The notes: generated by a model not told the origin, from the letters alone. A stretch of 64,000 bases of DNA from Rubinisphaera margarita (GCF_022267515.1 NZ_JAKFGB010000009.1:434001-498000); one strand, 5' to 3'. Shown: positions 38,597-48,379, counted from the first letter of the stretch. A program made the numbers and translations.

Positions 38597-38956
38597 ATGA
38601 ATGAATGGCGGGACGATGACCCCGAGATGTTGAAGCGACGGCGTGAGCTTCGTCAACGAGCGACTCAGGCCGAAGCTTTGCTTTGGGGAGCGATTCGCAA
38701 ACGGAAAGTTGACGGGTTGAAGTTTCGCCGACAGCATCCGATTGCTGGCTTCATCGCGGATTTCGCCTGCGTCGAAGAAAAGTTAGTCATTGAACTCGAT
38801 GGTGGTTACCACGACTTGTGTTTCGACAGGGATCAAAGTCGACAGAGAACGATGGAACGCCTGGGTTGGCGAGTGGTGCGATTCGCCAACGAAGATGTCA
38901 TCGATGACGTCGACGTGATTGTTCGTGCGATAAAGAATGTCATAGGAGGCCGCTGA
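38597..38956 (+). CDS. DUF559 (Vsr-like endonuclease fold) protein
   Basis: A 119-residue protein of the DUF559 family, related in fold to very-short-patch repair and restriction-type endonucleases. The family hallmarks are present: RRELRQRATQAEALLWGAIR, VDGLKFRRQHPIAGFIADF, a V-x-ELDGGYHD block carrying the likely catalytic Glu and Asp, RTMERLGWRVVRFANEDV, and the terminal helix. ATG at 38597 is used; a longer TTG start at 38570 would lie inside the repeat. The gene sits exactly between two direct copies of a repeat, 18 bases after one and three bases before the other, in the middle of a nucleotide-sugar cluster. It could be cargo or an agent of that repeat. No catalytic role is proven for most of this family. 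Confidence 0.88.
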   Translation: MNEWRDDDPEMLKRRRELRQRATQAEALLWGAIRKRKVDGLKFRRQHPIAGFIADFACVEEKLVIELDGGYHDLCFDRDQSRQRTMERLGWRVVRFANEDVIDDVDVIVRAIKNVIGGR

Positions 38957-38959
38957 ATG

Positions 38960-39122
38960 TCCCTTCGCCCCCTTGTGGGAGAAGGTAGTCGAAGGCCGGA
39001 TGAGGGGGTGATGAACCAGTGATGTTCCTGTTCCTTAAGAAATTCGGCCGTGAAGCATGTCACCCGCATTTCCCCCTCACCCTAACCCTCTCCCCCAAGG
39101 GGGCGAGGGGACTTGAGAGTCT
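38960..39122 (+). repeat. CCCTCTCCC-type repeat, copy 2 (before rfbA)
   Basis: A direct copy of the element at 38410-38578, 163 bases long. The right 56 bases (39062-39117) are identical to copy 1; the left part shares TCCCTTC, GGGAGAAGGT, GGATGAGGGG and GATGAACCAG but its centre differs (CTGTTCCTTAAGAAATTCGG here). It starts three bases after the DUF559 stop codon and ends three bases before the rfbA ATG. Confidence 0.85.
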
Positions 39123-39125
39123 CTC

Positions 39126-40010
<885 letters not shown>

Positions 40011-40025
40011 ACGACCCCCAATATC

Positions 40026-40174
40026 GGGTGCCATGCCCACGCTTGCGTGGGCATGCAATGGACGTCGCTCCGTCGAATCGCTGAGTGTCTCCCTTCCGGT
40101 CTTCTGAGTTCGATCGTTCTTTGAAGTTCTGCGTCACACGAGGCATGCCCACGGCAAGCGTGGGCATGGCACCC
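40026..40174 (+). repeat. GTGCCATGCCCACG-ended intergenic repeat, copy 1
   Basis: A 149-base element with inverted ends: left GGGTGCCATGCCCACGCTTG and CGTGGGCATG, right CATGCCCACGGCAAGCGTGG and GCATGGCACCC. Each end is itself a hairpin. The inner part has GAATCGCTGAGTGTCTCCC and CGGTCTTCTGAGTTC. A second, left-truncated copy lies at 40281-40416 in the same direction. The 40011-40536 gap contains no gene; it is filled by these repeats and a promoter. Confidence 0.8.
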
Positions 40175-40187
40175 CGGGGGATCTCTG

Positions 40188-40250
40188 GGGATGGTACAGA
40201 GATTGATCTCTGTATTGCGGAGCAACAAGAGGCTTGTCTTGAGCGTTCAA
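40188..40250. repeat. Short repeat with ACAGAGAT hairpin, copy 2
   Basis: GGGATGGTACAGAGATTGAT then CTCTGTATTG, closely matching 24469-24540. It lies between the two copies of the GTGCCATGCCCACG element. Confidence 0.45.
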
Positions 40251-40280
40251 ACGTCTTCGCAACGCGATACTACTTTGTCG

Positions 40281-40416
40281 ACGCTCGCGTGGGCATGCAA
40301 TGGACGTCACTCGGTCGAATCGCTGAGTCTCTCCCTTCCGGTCTTCTGAGTTCAGTCATTCTTTGAAGTTCTGCGTCAAGCGAGGCATGCACACGGCAAG
40401 CGTGGGCATGGCACCC
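40281..40416 (+). repeat. GTGCCATGCCCACG-ended intergenic repeat, copy 2 (left-truncated)
   Basis: Matches copy 1 from ACGC-CGCGTGGGCATGCAATGG onward with only scattered differences, and ends with CACGGCAAGCGTGGGCATGG and CACCC. The left hairpin arm is missing its first part. The two copies are direct repeats about 250 bases apart. Confidence 0.75.
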
Positions 40417-40453
40417 CGGGGAGTCGCGTTCGCTCGTTGGTCCGTGTTTTCGT

Positions 40454-40459
40454 TATAAT
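40454..40459 (+). promoter_or_regulatory. Consensus -10 box upstream of gspK
   Basis: A perfect TATAAT lies 78 bases before the gspK ATG, just after the repeats. The -35 region is poor (TTCGCT at 40429-40434, spaced 19 bases), so activity may depend on other factors. It is the only good promoter-like sequence before the secretion genes. Confidence 0.45.
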
Positions 40460-40536
40460 CGTCGCAGTTATCGAGAATTCCCCGGTTCCCGCTTCTCCGG
40501 GCAACCCATTTTCCGGTTGGCAGGGTTTAATCCCGT

Positions 40537-42216
40537 ATGCGCAGCTGCCGTCTTTCTCCCTCAGTTCCGAACCGCCGTGGGTTTCTGCTCGTTGTGGTGA
40601 TGGTTGTCATCATCATGGCGTCGCTGACGTGCTACCAGTTCGCCGAGCGGATGACGACCGAACGCGAGATCGCCAGCATTTACAAAGCGGAAGCGCAGGC
40701 CCGGCAGGCGGCTCAGTCGGGCATCGACTTCGTGCTCGCCTGGTTGACAGACCCTGAGATGGATCCCACGGAACTCCCGGCCATGCTGGTTGAGGATTAT
40801 GCCTGGCAGCTGGTCCAGGCCGGGAATGAAGACGCCGAGGTTCCCAATGACCTGATGTGCGTCTTCGTGAGTCGCGATGCGACCGTCAAGAATGGGGCTC
40901 TCACCTTTGGGATCGGCTCGGAGGGGGGGAAGATCAACCTCAACGCTCTGGCCGAGCTCGATGTTCCGCTCGAAGATCAGCGAGGCGTTCTGATGATGCT
41001 TCCCAATATGACGGAGTCACTGGCCGATACCATCCTCGATTTCATCGACGCCGATGCTGAGCCTCGCGACTTCGGGACCGAATCCGACGATGGCGACATG
41101 ATCATCCGCAACGCTCCGTTGACGGCGCTGGATGATTTGCTCGGCATTCCGGAGATTACTCCCGACATGCTGTATGGCGAAGACGCGAACCGCAACGGGC
41201 GACTCGATCTGTCGGAAGACGATGGCGAAGTCCGCGAGCCGATCGACAATGCCGATGGTCTGCTCGATCTGGGCTGGGAGGAATATCTCACTCTCTGGAG
41301 CCGGGAAACGAATCTTCGTGTGGACGGGACACCACAGATTGACCTCAACTCGGAAGACCTGATGCAGCTTGAAGCCGATCTCACGGCCGAGTTTGGCGAA
41401 GAGTTCGCCCAGTTCGTCGTGCAATACCGACAGAATGGACCGAAGCAGTCGTCGAACGCAGATGGTGGTGGCGGCGGAGGTGGCGGAGGAGGCGGCGGAG
41501 GAGGAGAAAGGCCACGCGGCGGCGGTGGAGGCGGTGGCGGTGGCGAAGCCCGTGGAGGAGGTGGTAATGCCGGCGGCGGTATTGGCACTGGTACCCTCAT
41601 CACCGCCCGGGAAAACCCCGGCAATGTCAGTAATCAGGGCGCGAACGACGTCAATGTCAACGGACCCAATATGGTGAATAACGGGAATGCCGGTTCGTCC
41701 GGCCAGTATGTCATTCAGTCACCCTATGAACTGATCGATGCCGAGATCGAAGTCGATGGGGATACAGTCCTCAGCCCGTGGACCAGTGCCGATCTTTCTT
41801 TTGTGCCCCTGGCGGAAGAACTGCTCTCGACCGTCGATACGCCGACGCGGCCGGGACGGATTGATATGAATCATGCGACCTATGAAACTCTGGCCGGGCT
41901 GCCGGAGATTCCGGAAGCACTCATTGATGAGATTCTCAATGGAGCCGGGACGTGGACCTCGCCCGCGGAACTGCTGCAGAACGGAAATGTCGACGTCGCC
42001 GGTCTTGTCCGGCTGGAGCCGTTTCTCACCGCACAGAGCCGGACTTATCGATTCGTAACGACCGGCTTCTGGAAATCGGGTGGACCGGTCGTCAGAATCG
42101 AAGTGGTGATCGATCTTGCCGGAACCGAGCCGGTTGTTTTGCGGCACCGAAATCTCACTCCGCTCGGGCCGGGTTATAGCATTTCAGAACTGATGCTGGC
42201 CGAAGAGATCGAATAG
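40537..42216 (+). CDS. gspK: Type II secretion minor pseudopilin GspK with poly-Gly insert
   Basis: Tip pseudopilin of the type II secretion pseudopilus. The prepilin cleavage site is RRG/FLLVVVMVVIIMA with cut after G15; position 5 of the mature protein is Val rather than Glu, as known for GspK. Two helix-hairpin-helix-like domains follow: INLNALAELDVPLEDQRG near residue 131 and RIDMNHATYETLAGLPEIP near 444, a GspK trait. Between them, at about residues 310-350, is a Gly-rich stretch with runs of up to 14 glycines and a few Arg, Glu and Ala. Length 559 aa exceeds proteobacterial GspK (about 320-350). The next gene starts 48 bases downstream and belongs to the same machine. Confidence 0.88.
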   Translation: MRSCRLSPSVPNRRGFLLVVVMVVIIMASLTCYQFAERMTTEREIASIYKAEAQARQAAQSGIDFVLAWLTDPEMDPTELPAMLVEDYAWQLVQAGNEDAEVPNDLMCVFVSRDATVKNGALTFGIGSEGGKINLNALAELDVPLEDQRGVLMMLPNMTESLADTILDFIDADAEPRDFGTESDDGDMIIRNAPLTALDDLLGIPEITPDMLYGEDANRNGRLDLSEDDGEVREPIDNADGLLDLGWEEYLTLWSRETNLRVDGTPQIDLNSEDLMQLEADLTAEFGEEFAQFVVQYRQNGPKQSSNADGGGGGGGGGGGGGGERPRGGGGGGGGGEARGGGGNAGGGIGTGTLITARENPGNVSNQGANDVNVNGPNMVNNGNAGSSGQYVIQSPYELIDAEIEVDGDTVLSPWTSADLSFVPLAEELLSTVDTPTRPGRIDMNHATYETLAGLPEIPEALIDEILNGAGTWTSPAELLQNGNVDVAGLVRLEPFLTAQSRTYRFVTTGFWKSGGPVVRIEVVIDLAGTEPVVLRHRNLTPLGPGYSISELMLAEEIE

Positions 42217-42264
42217 TCTTCCACAGTCCCCCCGTCTGTCCGTCATTTCAGATCCAATCAAGAC

Positions 42265-43806
42265 ATGTCGAATCACGAGGTCATTATCGAGTGGGATCTT
42301 CCCCATCTGAAGCTGCTCTCCGCGAGCACATCAGGGGGGACGACGTCCATTCAGCACTGGGCGAAGCTCGATCTGCCCCAGCAGATTGCCGAGTCCACTT
42401 CCGTGGGGAAGGATGCGGCGGACTGGTTGCAGCACCACGGGCCGGAATGGCTCCGCACATCAGGAGACAACGAGCACGCGATGCAGATTTCGATCGTGTT
42501 GCCCCGCGATCGAATGACGATCCGCAAGCTGGAAGTTCCGCCGATGCCGGTCGATGAACTTCCCGGCGTTATTCCATTGCAGATCGCGTCCCAGCTCTCG
42601 GCTCGGCCGGATGATCTTGTCATCGACTTTCTTCCGGGACTTCGAGCTTCGTCCGGCGAGGACGGAGGACAGGCTGCTCTGGCCGCCGCGTTGCCTCGGG
42701 ATCAGATGGATCAACTGCAGAAACTGGCGACCGGCTTGCACGGGGATCTGGTGTCTGTCGGCGTCTCCTCGGTCGCCTTGTGGGAAGCGATTGCGCGGGC
42801 TCATGAGCCTCTGCTTACCAGCGTCGTTTCGATCTGCACCGAGGAGCGAATTGAAACGTTACTGACTTCCGAGAAGCAGCTGACGGCATCCGGATCTCGC
42901 CGTCGTAATCACGAACAGCCATTTCAGGGTCGGGAAGCGGTCGCGGAGATTCGCCGGCTGCTTGCCGCAGAGGAAGCAGAGACTCGTCCGGTCCAGCTGG
43001 TGAATCTGACGTCGCGAAACGATCGGGAACTGGTTACCGAGATGAGGTCGGCGGCCGACTGGAATGTTGAAGTCCTGACGTTCGAGGAGATCGATTCGCG
43101 GATTCGTATCGATGAAGCCTGCGCCCCTGAAACAGCAGCCGGACTTTACACCGCAGGGGCAATGCCGGCGATGGGAGGGCTGCTGGCCCGACATGGTGCT
43201 CAGACTGCCCAGCTCGATCTGGTACATCCCCGTCGTCTCAAAGAGACGAGAGACTACAGCAGGATTCGGAAGATCGGGCTGATCTCGGTCTGTTGTCTGG
43301 CGCTGATCGGAGCCTATCTGGGCTGGTGGTGGAAGCTCTCTTCCCTTCAGGCTGAGGTCGAAGGTGTGAACGATAAGGTCGTCGAAGTGGAGAAGTTTCT
43401 GCGAGACCAGGGGAAACTCGTGAAGCACGCGGAAACATTGAATCAGTATCGGCGGCGTTCGCTCGATGTCGGAGACCACTTCCAGCAGATTCTGGCAGAC
43501 CTGCCGCAACGGGATCAACTGCTGTTGACGTCCTGGCAGAGCATCCCCCTGACCGGAGCATCGCACACACGAATCGTCAGCGGGGGGATCGCGAAGTCGC
43601 GGCAGGCAGTCGAGAGTTTCGCGGAGCGTCTGGCGGCAGCCGGGTGGATTGTCCGCTCTCCCGTAATTCGAACCGCTGATTCCGGTCAGTTTACCTATGA
43701 GTTTGATCTGGACTGCGAGATCCCCGTGGAGCGGAGGACAGCCGCTTCGGCCAGTCCGCGGGTTCGGGTGACGCCGACCGCGACCACGACCGGAGGAGCC
43801 CGCTGA
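42265..43806 (+). CDS. GspL/PilM-like secretion assembly protein
   Basis: Inner-membrane assembly platform protein of type II secretion or type IV pilus type. The cytoplasmic part (residues 1-330) has a PilM/GspL-like, actin-type pattern, starting VIIEWDLPHLKLLSAS and including RKLEVPPMPVDELPGVI. A single membrane helix covers about residues 334-353 (IGLISVCCLALIGAYLGWWW). The following coiled coil (LQAEVEGVNDKVVEVEKFL) and short periplasmic domain (to 513) look like PilN/GspL C-termini. It thus appears to join PilM and PilN roles in one chain, as GspL does. Its stop overlaps the next start (TGATG). Confidence 0.75.
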   Translation: MSNHEVIIEWDLPHLKLLSASTSGGTTSIQHWAKLDLPQQIAESTSVGKDAADWLQHHGPEWLRTSGDNEHAMQISIVLPRDRMTIRKLEVPPMPVDELPGVIPLQIASQLSARPDDLVIDFLPGLRASSGEDGGQAALAAALPRDQMDQLQKLATGLHGDLVSVGVSSVALWEAIARAHEPLLTSVVSICTEERIETLLTSEKQLTASGSRRRNHEQPFQGREAVAEIRRLLAAEEAETRPVQLVNLTSRNDRELVTEMRSAADWNVEVLTFEEIDSRIRIDEACAPETAAGLYTAGAMPAMGGLLARHGAQTAQLDLVHPRRLKETRDYSRIRKIGLISVCCLALIGAYLGWWWKLSSLQAEVEGVNDKVVEVEKFLRDQGKLVKHAETLNQYRRRSLDVGDHFQQILADLPQRDQLLLTSWQSIPLTGASHTRIVSGGIAKSRQAVESFAERLAAAGWIVRSPVIRTADSGQFTYEFDLDCEIPVERRTAASASPRVRVTPTATTTGGAR

Positions 43807-45248
43807 TGCAACAACGCGAAAAAATTCTGTTGATCTCCCTAATTGCGGTCGTCGTGTTCTGGTGGGCCCGTCCGGTCCTGCTGCAGAGTTTTCTGACCCC
43901 TCTCGAAGAACAGCGGGGGCTGCTGCAATCCGCTCAGAATCGACTCGAAGAAAAACAGGCCGAGCAGGATCTCGTGTTGACCGCCACGCGTCAGCTGGCC
44001 GAGTTCCGTGAGCAGTCGCTGCCTGCGGATCCGTATGAGGCGCAGCGTGACTACACGGCATGGCTGACGGATCAGATTGAAGCTGCGAAGTGGGCGGCTC
44101 AGGAAGTCACGCCCGGCAAGATCACACGGTTCGAGAATCTCGGTTCGGCGGTGCAGATTCGCGTGGAGGGCGTGGCCACAGCCGCGAGCCTGTCGCGGTT
44201 CCTCTCGGCGTATGAATCATCGGGAATTCTCCATCGTCTCGAACGAACGCGAATTGAGAGTCAGTCGATCGAGCCTGGGAATCTGCTCGATGTCAGCTTC
44301 ACGACGGAAGCCATCGCGCTCAGTGAAGCGAAGCGGGAAGAACTCGAAGCGGACGATTCGCCCGTGGAACTGACGGCCTTCTGGTCGGAATTCACGCAGC
44401 GGAGTCCGTTCTCGCTGCTGCCGCCTCAGGTCGTGCAGACGCCCACCGTTCAGGTCCCTTCACAGATTCTGGTTCACCCGGGCGAACGTCTGCAGCAGAA
44501 AGTCGCCTGGGCGGGTTTCCCGGCCGATGCCGTGGTGTCGGTTCGACTCGAAGGCCAGCCGGACGGAATGCATTATGACGAAGAAACCCGGATACTGGAC
44601 TGGCAGACCTCGGCGGAAACAACGTTGAAGCCCTATCCGTTGAGCATCGTGGTTTCCTCCGATGGCGAGAAGTCGCTCGACGCCCGGCAGAATGTCGTGG
44701 TCGATGTCCGCTATCCGAATACCCCCCCGACGCTGTCGGTAACACCCTCTCATGTGGTGTACGCCGGTGCGGAGTGGCAATATCAGGTCTCCGCCAAAGA
44801 CGACGATCAGCCCCAGCAGATGCTGAGCTATTCTCTGCAGGGATCCCGACCGGAAGGGATCAGCATCGATTCGCGTACCGGGCTGGTTCGCTGGACGCCG
44901 CCGGAGAGTTCCGCTGGACAACTCGTAACGGTCGAAGTGGCGGTGTCCGACAATGGCAATCCGAGCCGACAGTCGCAGGCATTGCTGCGGATCGACGTTC
45001 AGCGGGATCTCGAGCCGACCACACAACTCGTCGGCTGCCTTCAGGTCGATGGGGAATGGACGGCCTGGTTCCGCGAGAAAGATTCTCAGGACCGCTACCA
45101 GCTGACGAAAGGGGACCGCCTCGAAGTCGGCCGTTATCAGGGGCGAATTGCGGAGATTGAAGTCGACAGGATCGTCGTGGAACGTGAGGACGGAAAAGAT
45201 GTTCTCCGCGTGGGAAATCTGCTCACTGAGCGGACGGCGGTGAATTAG
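43806..45248 (+). CDS. GspM/PilO-like protein with Ig-like and PilP-like domains
   Basis: Inner-membrane anchored secretion assembly protein. One helix (ILLISLIAVVVFWWARPVLL, residues 7-26), then a coiled coil and a GspM/PilO-like domain to about residue 190. Two immunoglobulin-like (cadherin/He_PIG type) domains come next, about 215-305 and 307-400; the second has SYSLQGSRPEGISIDSRTGL and VRWTPPESSAGQLVTVEVAV. The end (about 405-480) resembles the PilP/GspC homology region: VDGEWTAWFREKDSQDRYQL, then KGDRLEVGRYQGRIAEIEVD. At 480 aa it is far longer than GspM (about 160). It follows the GspL-like gene with a one-base overlap. Confidence 0.75.
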   Translation: MQQREKILLISLIAVVVFWWARPVLLQSFLTPLEEQRGLLQSAQNRLEEKQAEQDLVLTATRQLAEFREQSLPADPYEAQRDYTAWLTDQIEAAKWAAQEVTPGKITRFENLGSAVQIRVEGVATAASLSRFLSAYESSGILHRLERTRIESQSIEPGNLLDVSFTTEAIALSEAKREELEADDSPVELTAFWSEFTQRSPFSLLPPQVVQTPTVQVPSQILVHPGERLQQKVAWAGFPADAVVSVRLEGQPDGMHYDEETRILDWQTSAETTLKPYPLSIVVSSDGEKSLDARQNVVVDVRYPNTPPTLSVTPSHVVYAGAEWQYQVSAKDDDQPQQMLSYSLQGSRPEGISIDSRTGLVRWTPPESSAGQLVTVEVAVSDNGNPSRQSQALLRIDVQRDLEPTTQLVGCLQVDGEWTAWFREKDSQDRYQLTKGDRLEVGRYQGRIAEIEVDRIVVEREDGKDVLRVGNLLTERTAVN

Positions 45249-45427
45249 GCGTGACCTCGGAATAGGATTTCGAGGTGACGTCCGCTCAGTTCCGGGTGTC
45301 TCTCCATGAAATTCCTGTGACGTTTTGAAGGGGCCGGGGGATCACGCTGGTCAGTTGTGGGGGCCGGGGCCTAAAATGCAACTGCCTGTTTCTGCATTGA
45401 ACTCCGCGCTCCGGACGGCCGACGCGA

Positions 45428-47959
45428 ATGATCCATCGTATTTCCCATGTCTTTCGGCTCAGCATCTATACACTGCTTGGTCTGTCGTCGTTGACGATTG
45501 GTCTGGCGGAGGGGAATCTGTTCCCGCATCTGCTGACGATTCCGCTGATCATCGTCGTTTATCTGCTGCTGCAGGATCGTCCGCTGCTCAAGCTCGAAAG
45601 TGTCGCCACGAGTGTCGTCGGCATTTGCGCTCTGCTGATGGCCCTCTGGGAATTTCAGCTCGGTCGCGTCAACATCGAGATGCGGATTCTCTCCGCCTCG
45701 CACCTGCTGGCCTACTTTACGTGGATCGTGCTGCTGCTCGAGAAGCGACACCAGCAGTACTGGTGGCTGCTTGCCCTGTCGATGCTCAACATGGCGGTTT
45801 CGGCCAGTCTCACGACGTCTGGAATGTTCGGGCTGGCTGTCCTGCTGTATCTCTTTCTGGCGATCTGGACACTGGCCCTGTTTACCGCTTTTCGCGGCAC
45901 CACGTACTTAAGGGACGCCGAGGCGAAAGCTCAAAAGGCGAAGGCTTCCGAACCCGCCGCTCCAGCAGGAGTTTCGCCGGGGCCGGCTCCGAAGGCGCCG
46001 CTGATCCCGGCGGTCAGCCAGGTTCGTGGCGGGTTCCATTTCGATCCCTCTGACAACTGGCTCGGCTATCGACTGGTCGCCGGGGTGTTCTATCTGGTTG
46101 TTGCCTCGACGGTGGTCGGGCTGGGGGTCTTTCTGATCACGCCGCGCATCTGGATCGGGAACTGGCAGCTGCCTTCCGCCGATGAACAGGCGCTGCCGAT
46201 GTCCTTCGGTTCGACGGTTTCGGGATTCACTTCGGAGGTACAGCTGGGAGATATCGGCGAGATTCTGTCGAATCCCACCCCGGTGCTTTATGTCCGATTC
46301 TCCGATGTGAACAGTGGCGAAGAACTCTCCAATGAACAAGTCATGGATCGGATGAAGCTCGACGATCTGCTGTTCCGGGGGGCCACTCTGCACAGCTACG
46401 AAAACGGCCGCTGGCGACCAACGCGAACGATGGTGCACGATTTCGTCAAAACCGATTATCGACGGGGACGAGAAGGTCTGATCAAATTCAACTACGAGCT
46501 GGAGCCGATCGGCCGCGAGACGCTGTTCGCTGTGCCCCCCGTCGATTTTGGCCGGATTCTCAATGACGGAGTCGTCGAGAAGCGCATTGAGCGGAACTTT
46601 CTCACGCAGGAAATCAGTGCGGCTCCTTCGGCCGATCTGGGACGGCTCAGCACGATCAAATACGAGGTCGTCACGTTCGAGCGGGAGACGTCTTATCCAT
46701 CCGGCTATCCGGAATACGAGGTCATTCCCGATCCGTATTACATCGATGTGTTGCGGCAGATTTCCAGCAGTATCGAATCGGAATACCAGGAAGACGGGAA
46801 TGTCGCCGATCAGGTCGTCGATCTGTCACAGTTCAACGTCGATCGTCGGACGCGGGCTGCCGTGGCGGGATTTGATCGCTACTATCGCAGCCTGCTCGTT
46901 TACGACGAAGAACAACTCAGCCAATTGAAAGTTCTGGCTCGTGATCTGTGTGAAACCGATGGGGAAGATCCGTTAGGCCCACTTCAGCGGGCCGTACGAT
47001 TGAACGACTATCTCAAGTTCAGCGGCGAGTATGGTTACACGCTCGACATGACCGTTACCGATCCCAACAGAGATCCGGTCGAGGACTTCCTGCTGCTGCG
47101 GAAACAGGGACACTGCGAGTACTTCGCGTCTGCTTTGACACTGATGCTGCGAGCGGTTGGGGTTCCCTCGCGAATGGCGACCGGGTTTCGCACGGGACGA
47201 TACGACGAGTCGGACGACCGGCTCGTTGTCGAGCAACGACATGCCCACGCCTGGACCGAAGCATTTATTGACGGCCGCTGGGTTGTCCTGGACCCTACAA
47301 CGGGTGGATCCGAAGTCATCGACTACTCGAACCAGATGGCGAAGTACTCCTTCTCCTGGATGCGGGCCCAGTTGATGAGTTTCTGGCAGTCCCGAGTGCT
47401 GGGGGTGACGCTCTCCGAACAGCAGGACAAGATCTACAATCCGCTGCGAGACACGGCCAAAGCGGCCTTCAACGCGATGACCAGCGTGCGGGATCAGGTG
47501 ACCGATTCGGTGGTTCCCGGGGCCCAAACCCGTTATTCGATCTACAACCGCATCATCATGACGATGGCGACTCTGTTCCCTGTGATCGTGATCGCCGGGG
47601 TGGTCGCCGTGCTTCTCTTCCGGCAGCGGCTGCGAAACTTTCTGGACTGGCTGTTCCCACAACGGCGAGCGATGCGAAGCCGCCATATGATCAAGTTCTT
47701 CCGGTCCTTTGTCGATCTGGCGGGACGACATGGACTGCATAAAGAACCGCAGCAGACCGGTATGGAATTCGCGCACGCGTTCCAGCGTCAGTTCTCCTCC
47801 GAACTCCGGCAGGCATCTTTGATGTCACTCCCGGTTGCCCTGACCGATGCCTACTATCAGGCGCGCTTCAAAGGGACGGAACTGACCGACGAGCAGACGA
47901 CTTACTGGGAAAGTCAGATCGACCAGCTGCAAAGTTCGCTGAAGGCGTCGCCGTCCTGA
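45428..47959 (+). CDS. TgpA-like membrane transglutaminase
   Basis: A large membrane protease/transglutaminase-fold protein. The first 250 residues hold six or so helices of the DUF3488 type (LLGLSSLTIGLAEGNLFPHL onwards). The transglutaminase core is extracytoplasmic with a full Cys-His-Asp triad: C563 in QGHCEYFASALTLMLR, H607 in HAHAWTEAFIDG and D622 in VLDPTTGG. A further helix at about 710-730 and a DUF4129-like cytoplasmic tail complete the TgpA layout. Length 843 aa is above the usual 660-720. The role of TgpA in most bacteria is unclear; an essential envelope function is known in Pseudomonas. It lies 179 bases after the secretion genes. Confidence 0.88.
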   Translation: MIHRISHVFRLSIYTLLGLSSLTIGLAEGNLFPHLLTIPLIIVVYLLLQDRPLLKLESVATSVVGICALLMALWEFQLGRVNIEMRILSASHLLAYFTWIVLLLEKRHQQYWWLLALSMLNMAVSASLTTSGMFGLAVLLYLFLAIWTLALFTAFRGTTYLRDAEAKAQKAKASEPAAPAGVSPGPAPKAPLIPAVSQVRGGFHFDPSDNWLGYRLVAGVFYLVVASTVVGLGVFLITPRIWIGNWQLPSADEQALPMSFGSTVSGFTSEVQLGDIGEILSNPTPVLYVRFSDVNSGEELSNEQVMDRMKLDDLLFRGATLHSYENGRWRPTRTMVHDFVKTDYRRGREGLIKFNYELEPIGRETLFAVPPVDFGRILNDGVVEKRIERNFLTQEISAAPSADLGRLSTIKYEVVTFERETSYPSGYPEYEVIPDPYYIDVLRQISSSIESEYQEDGNVADQVVDLSQFNVDRRTRAAVAGFDRYYRSLLVYDEEQLSQLKVLARDLCETDGEDPLGPLQRAVRLNDYLKFSGEYGYTLDMTVTDPNRDPVEDFLLLRKQGHCEYFASALTLMLRAVGVPSRMATGFRTGRYDESDDRLVVEQRHAHAWTEAFIDGRWVVLDPTTGGSEVIDYSNQMAKYSFSWMRAQLMSFWQSRVLGVTLSEQQDKIYNPLRDTAKAAFNAMTSVRDQVTDSVVPGAQTRYSIYNRIIMTMATLFPVIVIAGVVAVLLFRQRLRNFLDWLFPQRRAMRSRHMIKFFRSFVDLAGRHGLHKEPQQTGMEFAHAFQRQFSSELRQASLMSLPVALTDAYYQARFKGTELTDEQTTYWESQIDQLQSSLKASPS

Positions 47960-48004
47960 GTTCGGCTGTCACGACTCATGTTCCCCGCTCATGGAGACAG
48001 GCAG

Positions 48005-48379
48005 ATGACCAGCACGACAAAACTCTTCGCGATTTCGGAGCAGAACGGCGTTTCTGTGATCACGCCTCACGGGGATGCTCTCAGTCACCGCGACGTCGAC
48101 GTCCAGAGGGAAGCAACGATGGTCAACGAATTGTTGCAGCGGGAGAACGTGCAGCGGCTCGTCGTTGATCTGAGCGAGGGGAACTACTTCGGAAGCCTGT
48201 TGATCGGCATCCTCAACAGCTTCGGGCAGACGGTCAAGAAGCAGGGGGGCATGATGGTTCTGGCCGGAGCGTCGACCGATATGCAGGCTATCATGAAGGT
48301 GATGAAGCTGGACACTCTTTGGCCCCATTTCCCCAATCGCAATGACGCGGTCAAAATTGCGAAGGCGTGGAAAGGGTAA
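48005..48379 (+). CDS. STAS-domain protein (anti-sigma factor antagonist-like)
   Basis: A 124-residue single STAS domain, the fold of SpoIIAA/RsbV-type anti-sigma antagonists. The central strand-helix is RLVVDLSEGNYFGSLLIG, with a Ser in the place where phosphorylation usually occurs, though the usual DSSGL motif is altered to YFGSLLIG. The C-terminal helix MQAIMKVMKLDTLWPHFP is typical. ATG at 48005 is chosen over 47978 for its GGAG site ten bases upstream. No partner kinase or sigma factor gene is adjacent; it follows the transglutaminase gene by 45 bases and may be its operon partner by position only. Confidence 0.85.
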   Translation: MTSTTKLFAISEQNGVSVITPHGDALSHRDVDVQREATMVNELLQRENVQRLVVDLSEGNYFGSLLIGILNSFGQTVKKQGGMMVLAGASTDMQAIMKVMKLDTLWPHFPNRNDAVKIAKAWKG

